DNA from: a virus
Strand: one strand, 5' to 3'
Length of the DNA: 64,000 nt
Virus record (IMG/VR): IMGVR_UViG_3300007513_000013
Location: 54,472 to 118,471 of that record
Shown: positions 16,732-24,399 of the stretch, piece after piece
Numbering within the stretch: position 1 is the first letter of the stretch
Layout: every line of letters begins with the position of its first letter
Made by a program: the position numbers and the translations under genes
Notes under the pieces: model-generated
The model's database searches: none
Told to the model about the DNA's origin: nothing
Seen by the model: only the letters and a program-made list of their open reading frames with translations

Positions 16732-19700
16732 TGGGTGGTGCTGCAGGACACATGGCACATCCTTTTGATTTGCCCGAAGTAAATACTGGAAATGATTTAA
16801 TCAATTTCTTTCAAACAGCGGTAGATCATTTACAAACAAATGCCGGTAGTGTTAAAATTGATGGAGTTAACGTAAGCTTTAAATTAATTGACGGACCTCA
16901 AGGCAAAGAATTTGCAGTTGATCGTGGAAGTACAAAACCAATTGACATTGAAGGGATAACAATAAGCAGAGTTAACGAAAGATTTCCAGAAGGTCATGGA
17001 ATGCGGCCAGCTATTACAACTCTATTGACAATCCTCAATGAGGCTCTCCCAAATATAAAACGACAATTGCAGCAATTGGGAATGTGGTATGACCCCACGA
17101 AATTCTTAAACACAGAATATGTCTTAGGACAAACAAACGTAACTGTATATGATAAAAACTTTTTAGCTATTCACGGCTTAAATCAGTTTTATGAGAAAAC
17201 CAATCAAAGAACCGGCGTTTCTAGACCGGGAACTAAAAGACCCTTAAACAATAAAGCTCCGAGTACAGAAGTAGAATATAGCGACGATCTAATGGAGTCT
17301 TTAGTTGCAGAAATTGGTAAAGTAGCTGGTAGGTATGGATTTGAAGTTTATGGATCCGTGCCAACAGAATCCATGAAGCCTGTTAATTTTTCTAGTACCT
17401 TAAGTACCCCTTTTACTGTTAATTATGGATATGAAGAAAATGGTGAGGTGTTCTCAGACACAAAAACCCTTCAAGAATGGTTGGCAGAGGCCAATAATCC
17501 CCGAGGGGCAACTGTCAATTTAGCCGATGGTAGAAAACAAGGGGCCATGAGCAAATTAGTCTACACAGAAATTTTAAATGGCACTTTAATAACTGAATTG
17601 TTGCAAATTGGTGAAGATTTTTGGCAGAACATGCAGGACGGGGGAAATATAGAAGGAACGGAAGTAGAATTAGCTGTAGATGGCGCAATATTCTACCATG
17701 CAACCAGATTGTTGGGAAATGATGTTTTAGAGACACTCACAAGCCCCATGGGAGACGTTCTAAGCCACGAAGGAGTGGTTATTAGGGGGTTATCCTCTGT
17801 GCCGGTTAAAATCACCGGAGAATTCATCGTACAAGGCCTACAAACGGCCTTTAGAGAGCAGAAAGAACTTTATGAGCAGAATATACCGTTTGCAGGCGAA
17901 AAGTCCCATATAGCCTTCATTCCGGGCGGATTTAAGCCTCCGCACAAAGGGCATCTAGAAATGGTTAAATATTACTACAATAAAGTGGGCCCAAATGGGA
18001 CAGTTGTTGTTTTAATGGGCGGTGGTGGAAAACAGCCGAGAACAATCAATGGAAAACCCATAACTTTGCAAGATTCTATGAATATATGGGAAACATATTT
18101 AAGAAATGATCCTGGAATTGATTGGCCCTCTGATAGAGTGGAGTTTCAGAGTGTTGAAGGTGTTGGTCCAATTGCGCCTATTATAGATTATATAAAAGAG
18201 AAAGCAGATCCAGAAACTGAAGTTATTCATTTGGGCGCTGGTGCGAAAGATGCTAATAGATGGAAAATGATGCTGGATAATTCCAAAAACAACCCGAGAG
18301 GAGTTGAATTACATATTGATCCTGCTCCAAATATGGTAGATTCAGAAGGAAATCCATTGAGCGCAACTGTTATGCGAAGATCTGTTGAAGAAAAAGATCT
18401 AGACACCTTTAAGAGATTTATTCCCGACACCAGCCTTCATACAGCTGAAGATTTGTTTGTTATGCTGAGCGGTGCTTTATTAACAGAAGGAAAGGAGGAT
18501 GACCCACTTCCTGTGGGTATTTTTCTGCGGTTAATTGAAGAAGAGGTAGATAAAGAAATATTAAATGAAAATTTATGGGACACTTTAGATAATTGGAGGC
18601 GCAGATACGGCCGTAAAATCCTTAATCCAATCGAAACAACGGCAGGAGTGTTGGGCGATCTTATCGGTAAACAAGAGGCCGGAAAAAAAGCAGAACACCT
18701 TACAGATAAATTAGCAGACACTATTACATCTCCATTTGATCCTTTAATTAATCCAGTGGTTGATTATCTATCTGGTCGGAGAGACATTGATCCGCCAAAA
18801 GGGCCGGGCGGAAGTACACCAGTTATAGTACCTCCATATGACCCTAGGACAGAAAAAATAAATCAACTTTTAAAACAAAGAGAAGACTGGAGTAAAAAAC
18901 TGCATTTAAAATATTTACAAGACAGAGAAGAAGCTTATTATCGAAATCCGGAAAGATGGGAAGGGAAATTACCCGAAGAAGGATATTGGGGACCTCATGA
19001 GAATAGCCCGACAAGTAAAACGACTTACGATGCGTGGTTAAAATCTGGCGCGTACAGAAAACATTTTCCAAACTTAACACGAATTAGCACTGATGACCCA
19101 AGATTAAAATGGTATTGGAAAGATATGGATCCCTCCAAATTAGAACAAGTATATGGTACTCGCGATGGACGTTGGCACGACCCACTAAAAGAGTCAAACA
19201 CACTTTCACCAGATATGTTTCTAGAATTAATTGAAGAAGCTATAGCCAGCACAGATTTATTTGGTGGCAGGAAAGACGATGCCAATATGTATCCTCAATG
19301 GAATGCTCAAGCTGCTGATGATGCAATATATGATAATGACGATACAATACCGGTAACTGAAGCTAGTGGAATGGCAGCCGGTGATGTTTCTGGTGGCGGT
19401 GTAGGAAATAGGCCTCCGGGAGCTTGTGATGATGAATACTTAATTCGTGAAGAAGACAGTGAAACACCTGAAGTTAAAAAACCTGCTGAAGTTAAAAAAC
19501 CTGCTGAAGTTAAAAAACCTGCTGAAGTTAAAAAACCTGCTGAAGTTAAAAAACCTGCTGAAGTGGCTAGCTGGCAGGATGACCCGAGCTATGAATCATC
19601 TCTCCCTCCTCAAAACAAGCAAGAAGAAACCCACGAAGACAAAATAAAGGGTATGAAGTTTTATAATAACTTAAAAGACGATACATTTAAAGAGGCTTTT

Positions 19701-20690
19701 AACAAGGCCTATAAAACATATGGCTGGAAAGGGGCTTATGTCTGGAAGAAGACATATGAAAACTTCATTAAGAAGGGAGACGGTCCGGATGATGCAGCAT
19801 ACTTTGCCAGCGATGCAGTTACTTCTTTGAAGTGGCCCGGGAAACAAAAAATCACCAAGCAGAGGGCGCGCCCGTACCACCCGCTAGAGCCCGGCTCATA
19901 CACAAAGATTTATACCGGTAAAAACCGGCCATCAGATGAAGAGATAAAAAGAGATCCAGTGAAGCCGCCGCCAAAAGGTTCACAAAAATACTCCTATACA
20001 GATCAGGGCAAACAAATAGCTAATAATGTAAGAAACGACCTGATCAAAGCATATACACAGCCATGGTCCCCGTTTGCGCAGCAAGGAATCAGAAAACATG
20101 GAAAGAAAAAGTATTTTAACGAGATCCTTCCGAAAATTACAGAAAAACTACGTGGCATCAGCTTTAATATTGAAAAAGGTAAAAAGACCGTTAGTGATCA
20201 TGCCGCGGCATATTACGCGCCCGGGACGAATAGTGTCACTCTCCCCGGACGCTTTGATGCAAGCACAGAAGAACTTGAAACACTGCTGGTACATGAAATA
20301 GGGCACTCTTTGGCGCCAGGATTTCTTACTAAACTTGGCCTAGGTGTTATTGATCCGGGTGATAACAAGCAAGATTTATTAGCGTTGATAGACAAGGAAA
20401 AAGTGCACAAAGGGTTCAGGCCCGGGCAGAAGTCGATTATGCACCGGGTTGAGTATGGCAAAGATCCGCATGGTGCGAATCCCTCGGAGATACAAACCAA
20501 CTTAGCTCATTTAAAATATTACCTTATGAAAAAGGGCCACATGGGCAATGATGGGAAAGTAACCGGAAAAGTTATTGACAAAATTCGCCAAGGAAAAATA
20601 AAAGTACCCGGTAATAATTTTGTAAAGAATATAAATTCCAAAATGGATTCGCGCGAACTAGCTCAGCGTATGAATAATATTTGGAATTAA
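16731..20690 (+). CDS. Multidomain protein: ligase-like domain, HxGH nucleotidyltransferase and HExxH protease
   Basis: The 1319-aa protein starts GHMAHPFDLPEV. At 42-45 it has K-I-D-G, the lysine motif I of the ATP-dependent ligase/capping nucleotidyltransferase superfamily, with ERFPEGHG further on. Residues about 392-550 form a cytidylyltransferase-type domain: GGFKPPHKGH (HxGH 405-408) and SATVMRR (544-550), as in NMN/phosphopantetheine adenylyltransferases. LLTEG (583-587) and EILNEN (609-614) mark LxE helices that separate the enzyme part from a linker region. Five AEVKKP repeats (914-943) follow. A metalloprotease motif HEIGH lies at 1188-1192. Nicked-RNA repair or NAD-related chemistry are both possible for the first part, and neither is proven. 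ATG overlaps the upstream TAA. Confidence 0.7.
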   Translation: MGGAAGHMAHPFDLPEVNTGNDLINFFQTAVDHLQTNAGSVKIDGVNVSFKLIDGPQGKEFAVDRGSTKPIDIEGITISRVNERFPEGHGMRPAITTLLTILNEALPNIKRQLQQLGMWYDPTKFLNTEYVLGQTNVTVYDKNFLAIHGLNQFYEKTNQRTGVSRPGTKRPLNNKAPSTEVEYSDDLMESLVAEIGKVAGRYGFEVYGSVPTESMKPVNFSSTLSTPFTVNYGYEENGEVFSDTKTLQEWLAEANNPRGATVNLADGRKQGAMSKLVYTEILNGTLITELLQIGEDFWQNMQDGGNIEGTEVELAVDGAIFYHATRLLGNDVLETLTSPMGDVLSHEGVVIRGLSSVPVKITGEFIVQGLQTAFREQKELYEQNIPFAGEKSHIAFIPGGFKPPHKGHLEMVKYYYNKVGPNGTVVVLMGGGGKQPRTINGKPITLQDSMNIWETYLRNDPGIDWPSDRVEFQSVEGVGPIAPIIDYIKEKADPETEVIHLGAGAKDANRWKMMLDNSKNNPRGVELHIDPAPNMVDSEGNPLSATVMRRSVEEKDLDTFKRFIPDTSLHTAEDLFVMLSGALLTEGKEDDPLPVGIFLRLIEEEVDKEILNENLWDTLDNWRRRYGRKILNPIETTAGVLGDLIGKQEAGKKAEHLTDKLADTITSPFDPLINPVVDYLSGRRDIDPPKGPGGSTPVIVPPYDPRTEKINQLLKQREDWSKKLHLKYLQDREEAYYRNPERWEGKLPEEGYWGPHENSPTSKTTYDAWLKSGAYRKHFPNLTRISTDDPRLKWYWKDMDPSKLEQVYGTRDGRWHDPLKESNTLSPDMFLELIEEAIASTDLFGGRKDDANMYPQWNAQAADDAIYDNDDTIPVTEASGMAAGDVSGGGVGNRPPGACDDEYLIREEDSETPEVKKPAEVKKPAEVKKPAEVKKPAEVKKPAEVASWQDDPSYESSLPPQNKQEETHEDKIKGMKFYNNLKDDTFKEAFNKAYKTYGWKGAYVWKKTYENFIKKGDGPDDAAYFASDAVTSLKWPGKQKITKQRARPYHPLEPGSYTKIYTGKNRPSDEEIKRDPVKPPPKGSQKYSYTDQGKQIANNVRNDLIKAYTQPWSPFAQQGIRKHGKKKYFNEILPKITEKLRGISFNIEKGKKTVSDHAAAYYAPGTNSVTLPGRFDASTEELETLLVHEIGHSLAPGFLTKLGLGVIDPGDNKQDLLALIDKEKVHKGFRPGQKSIMHRVEYGKDPHGANPSEIQTNLAHLKYYLMKKGHMGNDGKVTGKVIDKIRQGKIKVPGNNFVKNINSKMDSRELAQRMNNIWN
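19470..19559 (+). repeat. Five tandem 18-bp repeats encoding EVKKPA
   Basis: Five identical copies of GAAGTTAAAAAACCTGCT run head to tail, then a partial sixth. Perfect identity suggests recent slippage expansion. The product is a charged Pro/Lys linker between domains. Confidence 0.9.
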
Positions 20691-20711
20691 GTTAAATGAG
20701 AAATTTATACA

Positions 20712-20718
20712 CTATTTA
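20712..20718 (+). promoter_or_regulatory. CTATTTA element (candidate phage promoter)
   Basis: ACACTATTTA lies 23 nt before ATG 20742, in the first non-overlapping gap after the large virion-protein run. Confidence 0.4.
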
Positions 20719-20741
20719 CTGTGTAAAGTGGAGCAAAAATA

Positions 20742-21467
20742 ATGCAAACTGAAAGAGAAGATTTTATAAATGAAATTTTGGAAGAAAGGAAGCTTAGAGA
20801 GGTGGTTCGAGCCGGTATTAAAACCATACTGGAGAGGAAAAAGAAAGTCGTTGACGAGTCGATGCAGCTTAAATCAATCATACAGCATATAATTAAAGAA
20901 GCAAAAGCTAAAAACATTGCTGTACATGATTCCACCGGGATGAATAGATTAGAAGATCTATTTAGCAACACTTCTTTTTTAGATACTCTGGAAAAAGCTT
21001 ATATGTCGTTAACTTCGGCTCCAGAACAAAGAAAGTCATTTCGTGCACATCTTTTGAATGCAGTAGAGGCGTTACTGCAAACAGATGATCTAAACAGATC
21101 TGCAGATGCAGAGGAGGCTGGTAGTAGTAGCCTTATGACTAGACCGGTGAAACCTATAGCAGAAGATATTGATGTTGATATCGATGATGACTTTAGTGAT
21201 GATGTTGAAGATGTTAACAAATCTGATGAAGAAAAGGAAGAAGAAGACTTTAGTATTCCCGGGATGGATGAAACAGGCAGAAATATCGCCTTACAAGCTT
21301 TTAATGGTCTTAAAGATTTAATTAAAAACGCTCTAAAGCCAATTGTTAATTCTGAAGATAAAGAATTGTTTATGACATATTTAATTAAAAATTTAAATTT
21401 ATATTTAGATACGTATGAAGAATCGATTACTGGTGACTTTAAAAATCAAGAACCAATGATGCCATAA
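20742..21467 (+). CDS. Hypothetical helical acidic protein, 241 aa
   Basis: The N-terminal half is strongly helical and charged (QTEREDFINEILEERKLREV). The centre (about 140-180) is an Asp/Glu-rich low-complexity linker, and the C-terminal 60 residues form a hydrophobic helical domain (NIALQAFNGLKDLIKNALKPI). The composition would fit a scaffold/core or small assembly protein, but no family is recognised. ATG 20742 follows GTGGAG at about 9 nt. It has its own CTATTTA element upstream and is followed by a 54-bp gap. Confidence 0.6.
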   Translation: MQTEREDFINEILEERKLREVVRAGIKTILERKKKVVDESMQLKSIIQHIIKEAKAKNIAVHDSTGMNRLEDLFSNTSFLDTLEKAYMSLTSAPEQRKSFRAHLLNAVEALLQTDDLNRSADAEEAGSSSLMTRPVKPIAEDIDVDIDDDFSDDVEDVNKSDEEKEEEDFSIPGMDETGRNIALQAFNGLKDLIKNALKPIVNSEDKELFMTYLIKNLNLYLDTYEESITGDFKNQEPMMP

Positions 21468-21521
21468 AATAAAACCAACCGTCCGACCAAGGGTATCATA
21501 AATTTTTATAAAAATTAAACT

Positions 21522-21878
21522 ATGAGCTGGAAAAAAAAGAAAAAATATGGAAAGAACGAGCACTATAGTCTTGTAAAAAAGCTGAAAGACGAAGAAAAGA
21601 TTAATGAAAGCTTTGAGTTAATGCTAAATGGATTATCACTGGAAGAAATCATTGGACTCAAGTTAGAATTAGCATCTAAATTCTTCGGAGGGAAATCTTA
21701 TGGCATGCCAATATGGTACTCGATGAGAGAAATTGTACAAGATGCTGTACTAAAATATGCTCTTTCAGCTTGTCGTACCAAGAAAGAGGCTGCTAGATTG
21801 TTGGGCTTAGATCCTAATAATTTCAGAAAATTAATAAAAAAATACGAAACTGAATCTTTTTTTGAAGAAAATACTTGA
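21522..21878 (+). CDS. Fis-type helix-turn-helix protein
   Basis: The 118-aa protein begins with a Lys run (SWKKKKKYGKNEH). It ends with a classical Fis/NtrC-type helix-turn-helix: ALSACRTKKEAARLLGLDPN at about 85-104, followed by FRKLIKKY. Such domains bind DNA as dimers; the upstream part (LSLEEIIGLKLELA) is helical and could dimerise. It is probably a phage transcription regulator or nucleoid-binding protein. Its last codons carry the -35 box of the tmRNA promoter. Confidence 0.75.
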   Translation: MSWKKKKKYGKNEHYSLVKKLKDEEKINESFELMLNGLSLEEIIGLKLELASKFFGGKSYGMPIWYSMREIVQDAVLKYALSACRTKKEAARLLGLDPNNFRKLIKKYETESFFEENT

Positions 21879-21903
21879 CAAAATTAATTATAATGTTTAC
21901 TAT
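21875..21903 (+). promoter_or_regulatory. sigma70 promoter of the tmRNA gene
   Basis: Consensus TTGACA (21875-21880), a 17-bp spacer and TACTAT (21898-21903) place initiation near 21910, just before the mature tmRNA end at 21917. Confidence 0.7.
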
Positions 21904-21906
21904 TTA
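21900..21906 (+). promoter_or_regulatory. CTATTTA element at the tmRNA promoter
   Basis: The recurrent heptamer overlaps the -10 box and ends 10 nt before the tmRNA 5' end, which is where a -10-like element would lie. Confidence 0.4.
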
Positions 21907-21916
21907 ACGTAATTAT

Positions 21917-22347
21917 GGGGGCGAAATGGTTTCGACAGAGTAATGAGATTGTTTTGTGCAAGACTGTGTAAGTATCACAGTATAAATACTTAAACTTTAT
22001 AAATGCCAACGACAACGTTGAATTTGAATACGCACTAGCTGCGTAATCTGAAGTTACTAACGCTTTATTAACGAAGTTAGATCGGGAATACATACGATAT
22101 CGTGTATTAGTTTTCAAGGGTTCAAATAACCTAGCTCAGCTGTGGCTTAACAAGTCTTAAAAGGTCAGAAGGGCGAAAGGGTTATATAGTTACTATATAA
22201 TTTTGGTAACCAGCACCATAAGTTGGTAAAATGGATTCCCCGATGTTTCATCGGGTGGTTGGTACTTAGGTGGTTATTGTACCTATTCTTGTGAATGACA
22301 AAATAATTAATTTATTTTGGACCCGGGTTCGACTCCCGGCGCCTCCA
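21917..22347 (+). ncRNA. ssrA: Phage-encoded transfer-messenger RNA (tmRNA)
   Basis: This is a one-piece tmRNA. The 5' end GGGGGCGAAATGGTTTCGAC and the 3' end CCGGGTTCGACTCCCGG plus CGCCTCC-A form the tRNA-like domain. The 7-bp acceptor stem closes with the G3-U70 wobble pair that alanyl-tRNA synthetase requires. The T-loop TTCGACT is intact. The tag frame (22005-22046) reads A-N-D-N-V-E-F-E-Y-A-L-A-A then TAA; its LAA end is the ClpXP-type degron. CCA is not encoded. tmRNA with SmpB frees stalled ribosomes and tags the product for proteolysis. No smpB gene is in the window, so host SmpB is presumably used. The gene lies between a Fis-like regulator and an FtsZ-like gene. Confidence 0.95.
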
Positions 22348-22404
22348 CTCATATAGTAAGTTTACATCAGAGATAACTACTTATATACAAGGAGAATTAA
22401 ATTC

Positions 22405-23496
22405 ATGAATGAAAACGAAAATGAGAACGAAGGTGGTTGGGACTTACCAGAAGCTCCCCCAGATGATTTTGATTTTGATTTTGTAGAAGCCTATGATGAT
22501 GAGCCTTCTGTAGGTGAAAAAATGCTAGCTGAAAATACAGCACCTAGCGCAATTAATTGTGCTTTTGTTGGTATTGGCGGTGGCGGTGGTAAAATAGCCA
22601 AAGCCTTTTTGGACTTAGGTTTTAATAAGACATTCCTTGTTAACACTACTGAAAAAGATCAGCCAATTGGACTAGAACCAGAAAATTTTCTTTTATTGCC
22701 TGGTGCAGATGGTGTTGGAAAAGATGTTAAGCTTGGAAAACAAATACTGCAAGATAACAGCGCTATGGTAGAAGATGCCCTCAGAACCAGATTCGGCAAA
22801 GTAGATTGGATTTTTGTTTGTGCTGGTGCTGGTGGAGGCACTGGAAGTGCTAGTTACATTTTACACAAAGCAATGACTCGATATTTATCTTCTATAGAAG
22901 CTTCAGGAAAGGTGGTTTATATAGCTAGCAAACCAACCGCGCAAGAGTTGTTAAATCCTACAATTAAATCTAATTGCGCAATGTTCTTGAAAGATATCAG
23001 CAAGCACACTCATATTATTATTGACAATGAAAAGCAATTGCAATTGCTGAGAGGTAAGGTGGGCATGTTGAATATGTATCCAGCGGCTAATAAGAACTTT
23101 GCAAAACTATTGGCACAGGTTCTTAAACTAGCTCATGAGCCTTCACCAATTCAAGTTTTTGATTCTAAAGATCTAGAAAGATGTTTACAAACAAACGGCC
23201 GTATACTTTTAGGAAGTACTGTTGTAAGAGATCCTTCCAAAACAGATTTAGGGGCAACTGTATTTCAGGGCTGTTTAAAATCTTCCCCGTGTCCTCCACC
23301 AGCTAGCAAATCTAAGACTGGTGCACTATTGTTGGTAACCACTCCAGAAATGGCAGATGATCCTTCTATAAGTAATCGATTAGAGGCAGCCTTTTCATAT
23401 GTTGGTGGTCGTTCTGAGACATTATTTTCTGGTGTTTATGTGAGAGAAAGACTACCAGGATTAATTGCCTTAACTTTATTGGGCGGAATGAGTTAA
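22405..23496 (+). CDS. FtsZ/tubulin-like GTPase
   Basis: The 363-aa protein has the tubulin/FtsZ nucleotide-binding signatures. G-loop VGIGGGGGK is at 55-63, the FtsZ-like NTTEKD follows at about 78, and the tubulin signature GAGGGTGS is at 141-148. The T7-loop equivalent VFDSKDL has Asp253 and Asp256 where FtsZ has its catalytic acids. The first 50 residues form an acidic low-complexity tail (Asn/Glu/Asp/Pro), and the FtsZ C-terminal peptide is absent. It could polymerise, as PhuZ and TubZ do, to position phage DNA or act on host division; either is inference. Start ATG 22405 follows AAGGAG. Confidence 0.85.
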   Translation: MNENENENEGGWDLPEAPPDDFDFDFVEAYDDEPSVGEKMLAENTAPSAINCAFVGIGGGGGKIAKAFLDLGFNKTFLVNTTEKDQPIGLEPENFLLLPGADGVGKDVKLGKQILQDNSAMVEDALRTRFGKVDWIFVCAGAGGGTGSASYILHKAMTRYLSSIEASGKVVYIASKPTAQELLNPTIKSNCAMFLKDISKHTHIIIDNEKQLQLLRGKVGMLNMYPAANKNFAKLLAQVLKLAHEPSPIQVFDSKDLERCLQTNGRILLGSTVVRDPSKTDLGATVFQGCLKSSPCPPPASKSKTGALLLVTTPEMADDPSISNRLEAAFSYVGGRSETLFSGVYVRERLPGLIALTLLGGMS

Positions 23497-23540
23497 AAAA
23501 TAGTTTAATTTCGTTTACAATATGGCTAGAGGTGGTAATA

Positions 23541-23777
23541 ATGGAAGAACAACAAACCAAAACATGGAAAACAGTTGGCACATATACTGATTATAATGAT
23601 GCAGCTGTTAAGAAGAACGAGTTGTGTGAATCTTATCAAGAGGTTAAAATAAAGCGCGGCGGAAAAGGTGGTTCTATATTTCGGGTCAAAGCCTGGAATC
23701 CCCCTCAAAAAGAAAACAAAAAGAAAGGTAAGAAAAATGTCAACAAGAAGGTTCGCAGTCGATCAGAAGGGCAATAA
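23541..23777 (+). CDS. Small basic hypothetical protein, 78 aa
   Basis: ATG 23541 follows AGAGGTGG; a GTG three codons earlier is less likely. The first 55 residues could form a small beta-alpha unit (WKTVGTYTDYNDAAVKKNEL...VKIKRG), and the last 25 are almost all Lys/Asn/Arg, suggesting nucleic-acid contact. Its 3' end overlaps the next gene by 41 bp in another frame. Confidence 0.6.
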   Translation: MEEQQTKTWKTVGTYTDYNDAAVKKNELCESYQEVKIKRGGKGGSIFRVKAWNPPQKENKKKGKKNVNKKVRSRSEGQ

Positions 23778-23955
23778 AGTTTATGTTGGAAGTACTGTAA
23801 GATATAAGGATGACACGCTTTTAATCGAAAATATTCAAGATCTTTCTTGGAATAAAATTCAATATCTTACACTTTCAGACCGTAAAAATAAAAATAAAAA
23901 AATCGATTTTGTTCCCTCATCAGAAGTGACTGCCAGTTATAATTCTAGAAACTAA
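23737..23955 (+). CDS. Small beta-rich hypothetical protein, 72 aa
   Basis: ATG 23737 follows AAGGT and gives MSTRRFAVDQKGNKVYVGST, where the pattern KGNKVYVGSTVRYKDDTLLI suggests a small SH3/KOW-like beta barrel. It ends 8 bp before the deformylase gene. An upstream in-frame extension exists but lies inside the previous gene. Confidence 0.6.
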   Translation: MSTRRFAVDQKGNKVYVGSTVRYKDDTLLIENIQDLSWNKIQYLTLSDRKNKNKKIDFVPSSEVTASYNSRN

Positions 23956-23963
23956 TTAGCTTT

Positions 23964-24392
23964 ATGAAAAGTATTGTAAAAGATGTTTTATATTTGCAGC
24001 AAGCATGCGAGAAAATTGATTCAGAAAAAGAGGCTAAAGAAATCGCAGATGAGCTGTTTGAAATATTAAATAAAAATAAAAATGGTGTTGGTCTCGCAGC
24101 AAACCAAATTGGAATAAACAAAGCTGTTTGTGTTGTAAATGTCTGGCGCCCTCTTTGGTTTATGAATCCTAGTTTTATATCTGCCGGTAGTGAAAAAGTC
24201 CATTTTAATGAAGGGTGTTTGTCATTTCCGGACTCTATTATAACTACAGAGAGGTACAGGCACATTTCCGTAACGGCCGATAATCACGAAAAACAACTTT
24301 ATTTTGGACCATGGAATATGTTAGAATGTGTATGTGTTCAACATGAAATATGCCACTTAAATGGTGAAACAATGTTTGATTATAAAATATGA
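23964..24392 (+). CDS. def: Peptide deformylase
   Basis: The 142-aa enzyme has all three deformylase motifs: GVGLAANQIG (41-50), EGCLS (Cys85 metal ligand) and QHEICH (H127, E128, H131). It removes the formyl group from nascent N-terminal methionine in the cytoplasm. It is short because the C-terminal helix of bacterial PDFs is missing, as in other marine phage PDFs. Phage PDFs have been linked to fast turnover of photosystem proteins in cyanophages, but here no photosystem gene is seen. Its neighbours (tmRNA, PhoH) suggest a wider translation-quality role. The start follows the previous stop by 8 bp. Confidence 0.92.
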   Translation: MKSIVKDVLYLQQACEKIDSEKEAKEIADELFEILNKNKNGVGLAANQIGINKAVCVVNVWRPLWFMNPSFISAGSEKVHFNEGCLSFPDSIITTERYRHISVTADNHEKQLYFGPWNMLECVCVQHEICHLNGETMFDYKI

Positions 24393-24399
24393 GGCATAA

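Noticed and set aside
19470-19559. Possible short CRISPR-like array
   Set aside because: Units are 18 bp, contiguous without spacers and in frame; it is a coding tandem repeat.
21500-21516. AATTTTTATAAAAATT palindrome as a terminator
   Set aside because: A+T-only stem with no GC core or T-tract after it; not a convincing rho-independent terminator.
21889-21894. TATAAT near the tmRNA promoter
   Set aside because: Only 8 bp from TTGACA; TACTAT at 17 bp is the better partner.
21981-21988. TATAAATA, the T4 late promoter sequence
   Set aside because: It lies inside the tmRNA and leads to no gene start, so it is more likely part of the RNA.
21884-22117. Antisense 77-codon frame over the tmRNA
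   Set aside because: It lies on the opposite strand of a well-supported structural RNA and has no ribosome binding site.
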